From NCBI GenBank assembly GCA_023429345.1, contig JAEYVB010000276.1:1-12036 (forward strand): a stretch of 12,036 nt of DNA, read 5' to 3'. This document shows, one piece after another, positions 1 to 7,378 of the stretch. Position 1 is the first letter of the stretch. Every line of letters starts with the position of its first letter. The notes beneath the pieces were generated by a model that saw nothing but the letters and a program-made list of their open reading frames with translations, did no database searches and was not told where the DNA came from. This DNA comes from Planctomycetota bacterium (GTDB taxonomy: Bacteria; Planctomycetota; Phycisphaerae; Phycisphaerales; UBA1924). Made by a program: the position numbers and the translations under genes.

Positions 1-2
1 TC

Positions 3-608
3 ACCTTCCGCGACATGGAGGGGAACCTCCGCCTGCGGGTGGCCCAGCGGGCGCTCGCCAAGTACCGCGACGCCGCCGAGGCCCGGCCCGAGGACGAGAA
101 GGCCCAGGACAACTACCGCCGGGCGCAGCGCAAGTTCGCGGAGATGGAGATAGAGGAGTTCAGCGCCCGCGTCGAGGCCTACCCCACCGACAACAAGGTG
201 AAGCTGGAGCTGGGCCGGCGGCTCTTCGACTTCGGCCGGGTGGAGGAGGCGATCCCGCTCTTCCAGAAGGCCACCCAGGACGCCAGCCGGAGGGTGGAGG
301 CGATGTACTACCTGGCCCGCAGCTTCGAGCAGATCGGCTACATCGACGAGGCGACCAACACCTACCGCCAGGCCATCGAGGCGCACAAGGTCGGCACCGA
401 CGACATGGGCATGAGCCTGCGCTACGGGCTGATGACCTCGCTGCAGACCAAGGCCGAGGGCGACCGCGACCTCGCCGCGGCCGAGGAGGCCGACAAGCTG
501 GCCTCGTCCATCGCCATCCAGCAGTTCGACTACAGGGACATCCGGGCCCGGCGGGATGTCCTGAAGAAGCTGATCGGCGAGCTGAAGCGCGGCGAGGCGC
601 CGGTCTGA
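3..608 (+). CDS. TPR-repeat protein, 5' end outside the window
   Basis: The reading frame is open from the left edge through the first in-frame ATG at 15 (codons ACC TTC CGC GAC precede it), so the gene very probably starts upstream and only its C-terminal part of about 200 residues is visible. The part from about 15 to 170 is highly charged and probably helical (rich in Arg, Glu, Ala, Lys). Two tetratricopeptide-like units follow: nt 192-281 (LELGRRLFDFGRVEEAIPLF) and nt 285-383 (AMYYLARSFEQIGYIDEAT), each with the small/aromatic spacing of TPR helices A and B. The last third is helical and lacks a recognisable domain. TPR proteins are protein-protein scaffolds, so no enzymatic role can be assigned. 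It ends in TGA 22 bases before kdsB on the same strand, so the two may be co-transcribed. The full length and any N-terminal signal or membrane segment cannot be judged. Confidence 0.85.
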   Translation, partial: TFRDMEGNLRLRVAQRALAKYRDAAEARPEDEKAQDNYRRAQRKFAEMEIEEFSARVEAYPTDNKVKLELGRRLFDFGRVEEAIPLFQKATQDASRRVEAMYYLARSFEQIGYIDEATNTYRQAIEAHKVGTDDMGMSLRYGLMTSLQTKAEGDRDLAAAEEADKLASSIAIQQFDYRDIRARRDVLKKLIGELKRGEAPV

Positions 609-630
609 GGCCGTCAACGGCAGATCGCAC

Positions 631-1404
631 ATGGCACACGGCGAATCGGATGCGAGGGCGACGGTCATCATCCCGGCGCGCCTCGGCTCGACCCGCTTCC
701 CGGGCAAGGTCCTCGCCGACCGCACCGGCTGGCCGCTGATCCGGCACGTGTACGAGCGGGCGAAGCTGGCCCGCTGCGCTGCGCGCGTGGTGGTCGCGAC
801 CGACGACCAGCGCGTGCGGGCGGCGGTGGAGGGCTGGGGCGGCGCGTGTGTCATGACTAGCCCCGAGCACCCCAACGGGACCGCCCGCATCGCCGAGGCC
901 GCCCGCGTGCTGGGGCAGGGCGCGGACGCGATCGTCGTCAACGCCCAGGGGGATGAGCCGGAGCTCGAGCCGGCGCTGATCGAGGCGGCCGTCGGGGCGC
1001 TGGAACGCTCGGGAGCGCCCATGGCCACCGCGGCCGTGCCGTTTGCGGTCGGGGAGGATGCGGCGAACCCGGCCCTCGTGAAGGTGGTGCTCGCCGGGGA
1101 TTCGACCGCGCTCTACTTCTCGCGCTCGGTGATCCCGTTCAACCGCGACGGGGCGCCGACCGTCCGCCCGCTGAAGCACATCGGGCTCTACGCCTACCGC
1201 CGCTCGTTCCTCGACACGTACCTCGCGCTCCCGCCGACGGAGCTCGAGGCCGCCGAGCAGCTCGAGCAGCTCCGCGCCCTCTACCACGGCCACCGCATCG
1301 CCGTCGCGGTGCTGGACATCCGCACGCACGGCGGCATCGACACGCCCGAGCAGTACGAGGCCTTCGTCGCCCGCTGGTCCGCCGGACGCAGCGGGATCGA
1401 CTGA
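631..1404 (+). CDS. kdsB: 3-deoxy-manno-octulosonate cytidylyltransferase (CMP-Kdo synthetase)
   Basis: Cytoplasmic enzyme that activates Kdo with CTP to CMP-Kdo, the donor for the inner core of lipopolysaccharide. The family motifs are present in order over 257 residues, about the usual length: nucleotide-binding IPARLGSTRFPGK (14-26), TSPEHPNGTARIAE (76-89), NAQGDEP (104-110) with the predicted metal ligand Asp108, YFSRSVIPF (162-170), KHIGLYAYR (182-190), LEQLR (211-215) and GIDTPEQ (235-241) with the second predicted metal ligand Asp237. About nine extra residues precede the first beta strand, and the upstream Shine-Dalgarno match is poor, so the exact start is less sure than the identity. 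It lies 22 bases after the TPR gene and converges on an M1 peptidase gene, with 10 bases between the stops. Its presence implies a Kdo-containing outer membrane glycolipid. Confidence 0.96.
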   Translation: MAHGESDARATVIIPARLGSTRFPGKVLADRTGWPLIRHVYERAKLARCAARVVVATDDQRVRAAVEGWGGACVMTSPEHPNGTARIAEAARVLGQGADAIVVNAQGDEPELEPALIEAAVGALERSGAPMATAAVPFAVGEDAANPALVKVVLAGDSTALYFSRSVIPFNRDGAPTVRPLKHIGLYAYRRSFLDTYLALPPTELEAAEQLEQLRALYHGHRIAVAVLDIRTHGGIDTPEQYEAFVARWSAGRSGID

Positions 1405-1414
1405 GAGCCGCGCC

Positions 1415-4036
1415 TTACTCGGCCCCCTGCGCCCCGTCCCCCACCCCGAGCCTGACGCGGAGCGCTTCCGCCCACCCCAGCACCCGCTCCCGGTCCGACG
1501 CGTCGCGGATCACGGCCAGCGTCGATTCGAACTCCGCCAGCGCCCGCGGGTCGCCGAGCTCCACGAGCGCGTTCCCCGCCGCCTCCCACGCCCGCCGCTC
1601 GCGGTCCTTGAGGAGCAGGGCGAGGACCTTGTACGCGGTCTCCGGGTCCTGCGCCGCGAGCCGGGGGATCGCGGCGATGGCCACCGGGCGGGTGCGGTTC
1701 AGCGTTCCGGGGAGGGCAAAGCGGCAGACCAGGCCGAGGGTGTCCGGGGCGCCGAGCCGGCCGAGCGCTTCGAGCGCCGCCTGCCGCACGCGATCGTGCT
1801 GCGAGGGCGTCTCGGCCGCGGCCCGGATGAGCCCGAGCTGATCGACAGCGCCGATGCCGCCGAGCCCCTGGAGGGCGGCCGCGCGGGCGCGCCCGCTCCA
1901 GTCGCCGCCGGCGTAATCGACCAGCACCGACCTGAGCGATGCGGCCTGCGGGGGGGTGAGGTCGCCGCGCCGGGCGAGCTCCGCGACGGCCTCGACCGCG
2001 GCGACGCGGACATCGGCAGGCTCGGGATCGCCCGCCGCGATCTCGAGCACTTCCGGGATGTCGCACCGGTGCTTCATCGCGAGGATCGCCTCGCTGCGGA
2101 CCACGGGCGGGGCGGACGCGTCGGATGCGGCGCGGAGGAGAGCCGCGGCCGTCGAAGGGTCGGTATCGCCCGCGAGGGCGCGGGCGGCCTGCACCCGGGC
2201 CGCGGCCGTGGGACCGCGCTCGAGCTGGGCGAGCCAGCGCTCCCGCGGCTGGGCGATGGCCGCCCGGCACAGCACGGAGAGCTCCGGGTCGACGGCCACC
2301 AGCAGGGGCGGCGCTTCGAGCGCGATCCGCGCCGAGGTCTCCCGCCCGCGGACCTCCACGATCTCGGTGCGGGCCCCGGGCCGGCCGCGGCCATCGGCGG
2401 CAGGCACCTCGATCGCCAGGGGCAGATCGAACTCGTACGCCGGGTTGTACCCGTCGATGTTCTGCGTCTGTTTCACCGAGACGACCAGCTCGCGCTGGGC
2501 GGTATCCCAGTCGAGCGCGATGTCCAGGTCCGGCATGCCGGGCCGGTAGCACCACTGCGAGAAGAACTGCTCCAGGCTCTCGCCCGACACATCCTCCATC
2601 ACGCGGCGGAAATCGCCCGTCTCGGCGTTCCGGAAGCGGAACTCGTCCACGTACGCCGCGATCCCGCGGAAAAACAGCTCATCGCCCAGCCGCTGGCGGA
2701 GCATGTGCAGGACGCTCGAGCCGCGGGGGTAGGGGCTCGCGGGCCCGCCGAAGGCGTCGAAGGGCTTGTCGTACTCCCGGCGGACCATCGGCCACTGCCC
2801 GGGCGCGACGGACCGGTCGCCGCGGCGGAGCCCGTCGAAGCTCCCGAGCATCCCCGCGAGGTACGCGTCGCGCCCGTCGCGGTGCTCGAACCACAGGGTG
2901 GAGAAATAGGTCGCGAACCCCTCGTTCAGCCAGGTGTGCTCCCAGCTCTTGCAGGTGATCAGGTCCCCGAACCACTGGTGGGCCAGCTCGTGGGCGATGA
3001 GCCCGTCCAGGTCGCCGTCGAGCAGCCCCTGCGGGTCGATGATCGCCGTGTCGTACATCGTCGTGGCGCTGGTGTTCTCCATGCCGCCGGCGCCGAAGTT
3101 CCAGACGACCAGCTGCGCGTAGCGGTCCCACGGGTAGGCCTCGCCGGTGAGCCGCTCGAACAGGCCGATCATCTCGGGCGTGCGGCCGTAGGTTCCGGCG
3201 ACATCCCTCCCGCGGCCGGGGGGCACGTAGACCGGCATCTCGAAGGCTTTCGCGGGCCGCAGTGCGTCGCGCGAGCGGGCGGGCGCCTGGGCGAGGTCCA
3301 CCACGTCGAACTTGCCGACGATCAGGGAGACCAGGTAGTTGACGTGCGGCTTGTCCTGCAGCCAGTGGAAGGTGGTCCGCCCCGGGCGCATCTCCCGCGC
3401 GAGCAGCCGTCCGTTGCCGCTCACCAGGTATCCCTCCGGCACGGTGACGATCAGCTCGGTGATGAGCCGCTCGTTGGGGAAGTCGTGGCAAGGGAACCAG
3501 TAGCTGTTGGTGTCGGTCTGCCCCTGCGTGTGGATCTGCGCGGGACGGCCCGGCCAGGCGGGGTCCTCGGGCAGCCACAGGAGCCCGTGGGGCGGGTCGC
3601 TGATCGTGTAGGTGGTGACGATGTCCGACGCGATACCGGGCTCGAGGGGCGGATCGAACCGCATCGTGAGCCGCCGGCCGTCGTGCTCGTGCGTCACGCG
3701 TCGGCCGGGGGAGGTCACCGAGCGGATATCCAGCAGGCGGGCATCGAGCGTGAGGGACGCTGTCGGCGTACCGATCGCGGTCACCGTGAGCGTTTGCACA
3801 GCGCTTGCGCGCGGCACGTTCATGTCGGGAATATCGATCTCCAGCCTCATGTGCTGGTGGTCGACGATCCGGTCCGGCGGATAGTTCAGGAGGTCGCGGC
3901 CAGTCTCCGGGTCCCAGAGCGCCGGCGCACGCAGCGGCAGCGGCATGGAATGGTGACAGCAGTCGTCATCACCCGCCAGCACGGGAGCGGTCAGGAGTCC
4001 GGCCGCCATCCAGAGGCAACGCATGTCACTCTTCAT
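1415..4036 (-). CDS. Secreted M1-family zinc aminopeptidase with C-terminal HEAT-like repeats
   Basis: Predicted exported metallopeptidase of the M1 (aminopeptidase N/LTA4H) family, removing N-terminal residues from peptides. Numbered from the ATG at 4036 (873 aa): signal peptide 1-21 ending PVLA before GDDD; M1 N-terminal beta domain with WFPCHDFPNER near 180-190; substrate-binding GGMEN at 317-321; zinc site HELAH at 349-353 with Glu372 (HEXXH-x18-E); and the likely catalytic Tyr436 in PYPRGSSVLHML. From about residue 608 to 858 there are repeated pairs of Ala/Leu-rich helices (for example VRVAAVEAVAELA, VRQAALEALGRLG), read as HEAT-like repeats. An alternative GTG at 4042 overlaps the TGA of the upstream paralogue; I prefer ATG 4036 because GGGAAG lies 5 bases before it and the signal peptide is cleaner. 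Just after the predicted cleavage site is an unusual CCHH (26-29). It is the second gene of a tandem pair, probably one transcript. Substrate is unknown. Confidence 0.93.
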   Translation of the reverse strand: MKSDMRCLWMAAGLLTAPVLAGDDDCCHHSMPLPLRAPALWDPETGRDLLNYPPDRIVDHQHMRLEIDIPDMNVPRASAVQTLTVTAIGTPTASLTLDARLLDIRSVTSPGRRVTHEHDGRRLTMRFDPPLEPGIASDIVTTYTISDPPHGLLWLPEDPAWPGRPAQIHTQGQTDTNSYWFPCHDFPNERLITELIVTVPEGYLVSGNGRLLAREMRPGRTTFHWLQDKPHVNYLVSLIVGKFDVVDLAQAPARSRDALRPAKAFEMPVYVPPGRGRDVAGTYGRTPEMIGLFERLTGEAYPWDRYAQLVVWNFGAGGMENTSATTMYDTAIIDPQGLLDGDLDGLIAHELAHQWFGDLITCKSWEHTWLNEGFATYFSTLWFEHRDGRDAYLAGMLGSFDGLRRGDRSVAPGQWPMVRREYDKPFDAFGGPASPYPRGSSVLHMLRQRLGDELFFRGIAAYVDEFRFRNAETGDFRRVMEDVSGESLEQFFSQWCYRPGMPDLDIALDWDTAQRELVVSVKQTQNIDGYNPAYEFDLPLAIEVPAADGRGRPGARTEIVEVRGRETSARIALEAPPLLVAVDPELSVLCRAAIAQPRERWLAQLERGPTAAARVQAARALAGDTDPSTAAALLRAASDASAPPVVRSEAILAMKHRCDIPEVLEIAAGDPEPADVRVAAVEAVAELARRGDLTPPQAASLRSVLVDYAGGDWSGRARAAALQGLGGIGAVDQLGLIRAAAETPSQHDRVRQAALEALGRLGAPDTLGLVCRFALPGTLNRTRPVAIAAIPRLAAQDPETAYKVLALLLKDRERRAWEAAGNALVELGDPRALAEFESTLAVIRDASDRERVLGWAEALRVRLGVGDGAQGAE

Positions 4037-4038
4037 GA

Positions 4039-6111
4039 TCACTTCCCGCTCGGGCCCGCGAGCCCGGTCACAACCGCCGTTAGAACCCGGGCCGCGCGCG
4101 ACGCGATCGATCCGGCCGCGGCACAGCGCACCAAGGGGTCGCGCGACCCGTCCAGCGACACCAGCGCCAGGGCCGCCGCGGCCGCCGGGCCGCTTCGCTC
4201 GGCCAGCATCTCGGCCGCCTGCACCTGCGCAAAGAGGGACCCTGTCTCGTCGGAGTCGTCGCGCAGCTGTTCCAGGAGCATCGCCAGCGGCTTGGCGATG
4301 CGTGTGGGGGCCGCCACGTGCATGTTCGGGTCGAGGACGACATCCGTCGGCTTGGTCGCCAGGGGCAGCCTGTGCACGGTCTCGCGAGAATCTACCGCCA
4401 CGAGCACGGTCTCCGCGGAGAAGCTCTCCGTCCCCGGCTCGCCCGTTTTGATGAGCACGGGCAGACGGAAGGCGTACGCAGGGTTATCGCGGTCGATCCG
4501 CTGCGTCTGGGTGATTCGGATGGCGAGCTCGCCGCCGGCGCGTGTCGGCGTGCCCCCATCCGGCGTGCCCCCATCGCCGGGGTCAGAGTCCGTCCACTCG
4601 ATCTCGACATCTAGCCGCGGCAAGCCTGGCCGGGAGCACCATTGTGCAAAGAACCGCTCCAGGTCGCGGCCGCTCACCTCCTCGAGGCAGCGGCGGAAAT
4701 CGTCGGTCTCGACCTCTTTCAGGCGGAAGCGGTCGATGTACTCACGCACGCCGCGGTAGAAAACGTCATCCCCGAGTTCCATGCGCAGCATGTGCAGCAC
4801 GATGGCCCCCTTCGCGTAGGCGTCGTTGGGCCGCATGAAGGGCTCCATCGGGTTCGCCCAGCGTTTGGAGACCATGCCCGGATAGTCGGGGGCGTAAGAG
4901 GCGTTCATCATGCGCTGCCGCCCGAGGAAGCTCGCGATGGTGCGTTGGTACTCGCGCCTGGCGTTCCTCGCCGTGGAGTGTTCCGCCCAGATCGCCTCGG
5001 TGTAGCTGGCCCACCCCTCATTCAACCAGAGGTGTTCCCAGCTCTTGCACGTCAGCAGGTCGCCGGTCCACTGGTGCCCGGCCTCGTGGGCGATCACATC
5101 CTCCCAGCCGTCGCCCGCGTCGGCGGACGAGTCCGGCATCGTGGTGGCGCCGGTGTTCTCCATCCCGCCGGCGGCGAATCGGCGCACGAGCGCCTGGCTG
5201 TACTTGTCCCAGGGATACGGCTCGTCGAACACCTTCTCGAACACCGCCAGCATCGGTGAGGTCGCGGCGTAGGTGGCCTGCGCTTTCTTCTCGTCACCAA
5301 TCGGGGCGTAGAGCCAGCACGGCACGCCCTCCTCGTCCCGCCCTCGGACCGCGGGATCTTCGGGCAGCCCGACGATCGCGAACTTTCCGACGACCAGCGA
5401 GACGAGGTACGCCGCGTGGGGCTGGTCCTGCGTCCAGTGCCAACGCGTCCGCGGCCGGCCATTGGCCGCGGCGGTGCTCAGCGTCGTCCGGACCAAGCGT
5501 CCGTTCGAGCCGACGACGTACCCGTCCTCGACGGTGACGATCACCTCCGTCGTCATGCGTTCGTTCGGAAAGTCGTGGCAGGGGAACCATGTGTGGTTGT
5601 TCTGCGGCTGGCCCTGGCTGTGGATCTGGGCCGCCCGGTCCGTTTCGCCGCCCCGCGCGCGGCCCTTGGTCCAGGTCAAGCCGGCCCCGTTGGCGCGTGT
5701 GGGGCGAGCGCTGTAGCGGATCTCGACCTCGGCCGTGCGATCGATCGCGATCGGTTCATGGAACCGGATCGTGAGCTTCGATCCCGCGTGCTCGAAGGGC
5801 TGGCCGGCCCCCGCCAACGTTACCGACTCGATCGTGAGTTCGCGCCCGGCATCCAGCACCAGTTCCGAACGCGCCCGCCCGATCGGACGGATGCGGAGCG
5901 TCTCGGTCGCGGCGAAGTGGGGGACTTCCATGTCGGGGATGTCGAGTTCCAGCCGCAGATGAAGATGGTCGAAGTGTCGGGCGGGCGCGTAGTTCGCCAG
6001 TTCGCGCCCGGACTCGGGATCGATCCGGGGATCGTCGGCCAGCAGCGGAGAGCCGAACGCAAAGCCGCAAGCGATCGCCAGGCCGGCCGCGGCGGTGAGG
6101 GGTGTGGGCAT
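4039..6111 (-). CDS. M1-family zinc aminopeptidase, probably secreted (upstream paralogue of the tandem pair)
   Basis: Second M1 metallopeptidase, 690 aa from the ATG at 6111. The hydrophobic N-terminus ending SPLLA before DDP (about residue 25) looks like a signal peptide, but it lacks the usual basic residues at its very start. The open frame continues to 6198, which would overlap the divergent gene, so 6111 is preferred although no good ribosome site is visible. Motifs: WFPCHDFPNER (175-185), GGMEN (315-319), HEAGH (342-346) with Glu365 at the x18 spacing of M1 enzymes, and Tyr432 in AYAKGAIVLHML. All expected catalytic residues are intact, so an active enzyme is likely. It shares the opening ETGRDLLNY/ESGRELANY and the DIPDM segment with its downstream neighbour, showing duplication. 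The C-terminus holds only about one helical repeat pair (about 626-672), against the long tail of the neighbour. A 5-residue tandem duplication (DGGTP) sits at about 512-521. It stops two bases before the ATG of the next gene, suggesting coupled expression. Confidence 0.93.
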   Translation of the reverse strand: MPTPLTAAAGLAIACGFAFGSPLLADDPRIDPESGRELANYAPARHFDHLHLRLELDIPDMEVPHFAATETLRIRPIGRARSELVLDAGRELTIESVTLAGAGQPFEHAGSKLTIRFHEPIAIDRTAEVEIRYSARPTRANGAGLTWTKGRARGGETDRAAQIHSQGQPQNNHTWFPCHDFPNERMTTEVIVTVEDGYVVGSNGRLVRTTLSTAAANGRPRTRWHWTQDQPHAAYLVSLVVGKFAIVGLPEDPAVRGRDEEGVPCWLYAPIGDEKKAQATYAATSPMLAVFEKVFDEPYPWDKYSQALVRRFAAGGMENTGATTMPDSSADAGDGWEDVIAHEAGHQWTGDLLTCKSWEHLWLNEGWASYTEAIWAEHSTARNARREYQRTIASFLGRQRMMNASYAPDYPGMVSKRWANPMEPFMRPNDAYAKGAIVLHMLRMELGDDVFYRGVREYIDRFRLKEVETDDFRRCLEEVSGRDLERFFAQWCSRPGLPRLDVEIEWTDSDPGDGGTPDGGTPTRAGGELAIRITQTQRIDRDNPAYAFRLPVLIKTGEPGTESFSAETVLVAVDSRETVHRLPLATKPTDVVLDPNMHVAAPTRIAKPLAMLLEQLRDDSDETGSLFAQVQAAEMLAERSGPAAAAALALVSLDGSRDPLVRCAAAGSIASRAARVLTAVVTGLAGPSGK
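4546..4575. repeat. Perfect 15-bp tandem duplication inside the M1 peptidase gene
   Basis: The 15-mer CGGCGTGCCCCCATC occurs twice back to back (4546-4560 and 4561-4575). It is read on the minus strand as two in-frame DGGTP units in a Gly/Pro/Asp-rich loop of the C-terminal beta domain. The length is a multiple of three, so the frame is kept. It looks like a replication-slippage duplication in a tolerant surface loop. Confidence 0.9.
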
Positions 6112-6190
6112 GGGCGGCAGTGTACGGTCCCGGGTCGGAGCCCGCGCGGGGCCACTACCATTGTCCCGAAGGCAAAGCCCCGGAGGTCCG
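6112..6190. promoter_or_regulatory. Divergent intergenic region between the M1 pair and the ygfZ-like gene
   Basis: These 79 bases separate divergently transcribed starts at 6111 (minus) and 6191 (plus), so they, or the adjoining coding ends, must hold both promoters. The plus side has a clear Shine-Dalgarno GGAGG at 6182-6186, four bases before the ATG, which also decides that start. I see no convincing -35/-10 pair on either strand. TACCAT (6157-6162, plus) and TACACT (6125-6120, minus) are only weak -10 resemblances. Confidence 0.35.
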
Positions 6191-7378
6191 ATGCGCATCT
6201 CCCCGCTCCGAAAGCTCCAGCAGCAGGCCGAAGCATCCCTGACGCATTACGGGGCTCCCGAGGCGGATATCCGGGTCGTCGAGACGTTCGGCGATCTCGA
6301 GCTGGAGTACGCGGCGCTCCGCAAGGCCTGCATCCTCGTGGACCAGCCCCAGCGGGGCGTGATCGAGGCCACGGGCTCAGAGCGGATCGATTTCCTCAAC
6401 CGCATGGTGACGCAGGAGCTGAAGGGGCTCCTTCCTTACCACTGCCGCAGGAGCTTCTGGCTGAACCGCAAGGGCCGGATCGACGCCGACCTCAAGCTGG
6501 TCGAGCTCCCCGGCCGCACGCTGCTGGAGGTCGACATCCACGCCCTGCGACGCACTCTCGACGGCCTCGGGGCGTTCATCATTACCGAAGATGTGCAGTT
6601 GAAGGATGCCGGTGAGGCGCTGCACCGGTTCGCGCTGCACGGCCCGACCGCTATCCCGCTGCTCCAGGCCGTGTCTCTTCCCCTTGAGGGGGCGTCGCTC
6701 TCCGACCTTCGCCCCGGGCAGGCGACGATCGTCACGATCGCGGATCAACCGGTTGTCGTCGACCGCGACGACTCGACCGGTGAAGTGGGCCTGGAGTTGA
6801 CGGTCCCCGGCGAAGCGGCGCTCGCGATCTACACGCAGCTCATCGAAACCGGTCAGGAGCACAACGGAAACGGCGGCCACGGCACGGCATCGCGCTTCCG
6901 GCTCCGCCCGGCCGGCTGGCACGCGTACAACATCGCCCGGATCGAGGCCGGCACACCGCTCTACAACATCGACTTCGGACCCAGTTCGCTGCCCCACGAG
7001 AGCGGCATCATCCGCGACCGCGTGAGCTTTACCAAGGGGTGCTACCTCGGGCAGGAGGTGGTCGCCCGCATGGAATCCCGCGGGCACTCAAAGGGCCGCG
7101 TCGTGGGCCTGCGGTTCACCGACACCACCATGGCGGACGGTCAGACGCGGCTCCCGGTCGCCGGGGCCCATGTCTGGAGCGCGGCCGCGCCCGATGCGGA
7201 CCCGATCGGAAGCATCACGAGCAGCACCCTGTCGCCGATGCTCGGTGCTGAGCCCATCGCCTTCGCGATGGTGAAGCACGACTTCGTCACCCCCGGCAGT
7301 TCCCTGCTCGTCACCGCCGACGATCAGCGGATCCCCGCGACGGTGCAGCCGGGCCTGACGTTCTGGAAGCGTGCCTAG
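6191..7378 (+). CDS. ygfZ: YgfZ/GcvT-like folate-binding protein (Fe-S cluster maintenance)
   Basis: Member of the GcvT-fold family that includes YgfZ and IBA57. These are cytoplasmic, folate-binding proteins that help assemble or repair Fe-S clusters in certain enzymes. The signature KGCYLGQE lies at 282-289, with Cys284 the family's key cysteine, preceded by an Arg-Ile-Glu-Ala-Gly segment (250-254) typical of the fold and followed by the ARMESRGHSKGRVVGLRF barrel strand. The N-terminal half (RGVIEATGSERIDFLNRMVTQ, split around 56-74) matches the GcvT folate-site region. Length is 395 aa, somewhat longer than E. coli YgfZ (326 aa). The start at 6191 is supported by GGAGG at 6182-6186; an open frame back to 6095 would run into the divergent peptidase gene. 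The stop TAG at 7376-7378 overlaps the stop of convergent ribD. It could instead be called a generic aminomethyltransferase-fold protein, but the KGCYxGQE motif favours YgfZ over glycine-cleavage GcvT. Confidence 0.9.
   Translation: MRISPLRKLQQQAEASLTHYGAPEADIRVVETFGDLELEYAALRKACILVDQPQRGVIEATGSERIDFLNRMVTQELKGLLPYHCRRSFWLNRKGRIDADLKLVELPGRTLLEVDIHALRRTLDGLGAFIITEDVQLKDAGEALHRFALHGPTAIPLLQAVSLPLEGASLSDLRPGQATIVTIADQPVVVDRDDSTGEVGLELTVPGEAALAIYTQLIETGQEHNGNGGHGTASRFRLRPAGWHAYNIARIEAGTPLYNIDFGPSSLPHESGIIRDRVSFTKGCYLGQEVVARMESRGHSKGRVVGLRFTDTTMADGQTRLPVAGAHVWSAAAPDADPIGSITSSTLSPMLGAEPIAFAMVKHDFVTPGSSLLVTADDQRIPATVQPGLTFWKRA

Noticed and set aside
160..1329. A 389-codon minus-strand open frame opposite the TPR gene and kdsB
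   Set aside because: The composition is Arg/Pro/Ala-rich and low complexity, with no recognisable domain, while kdsB on the other strand has every family motif.
1281..2555. A 424-codon minus-strand frame overlapping the M1 HEAT tail in another frame
   Set aside because: It is a frame-shifted shadow of the M1 gene and its translation is Arg/Gly/Pro-rich. It also runs through kdsB in antisense.
3959..4036. Lipoprotein signal in the HEAT-tailed M1 peptidase
   Set aside because: The segment VLAGDDDC does not place a Cys at the +1 position of a lipobox. A standard signal-peptidase I site fits better.
1796..4759. A 987-codon open frame on the plus strand, antisense to both M1 peptidase genes
   Set aside because: Both minus-strand frames show full M1 motifs, whereas the plus-strand translation is Arg/Gly/Pro-rich without domains. 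Long antisense frames are expected in GC-rich coding DNA because stop codons are rare.
6095..6190. N-terminal extension of the ygfZ-like protein from an ATG at 6095
   Set aside because: It would overlap the divergent peptidase start, and its residues are low complexity. The ATG at 6191 has GGAGG before it and opens the conserved domain.
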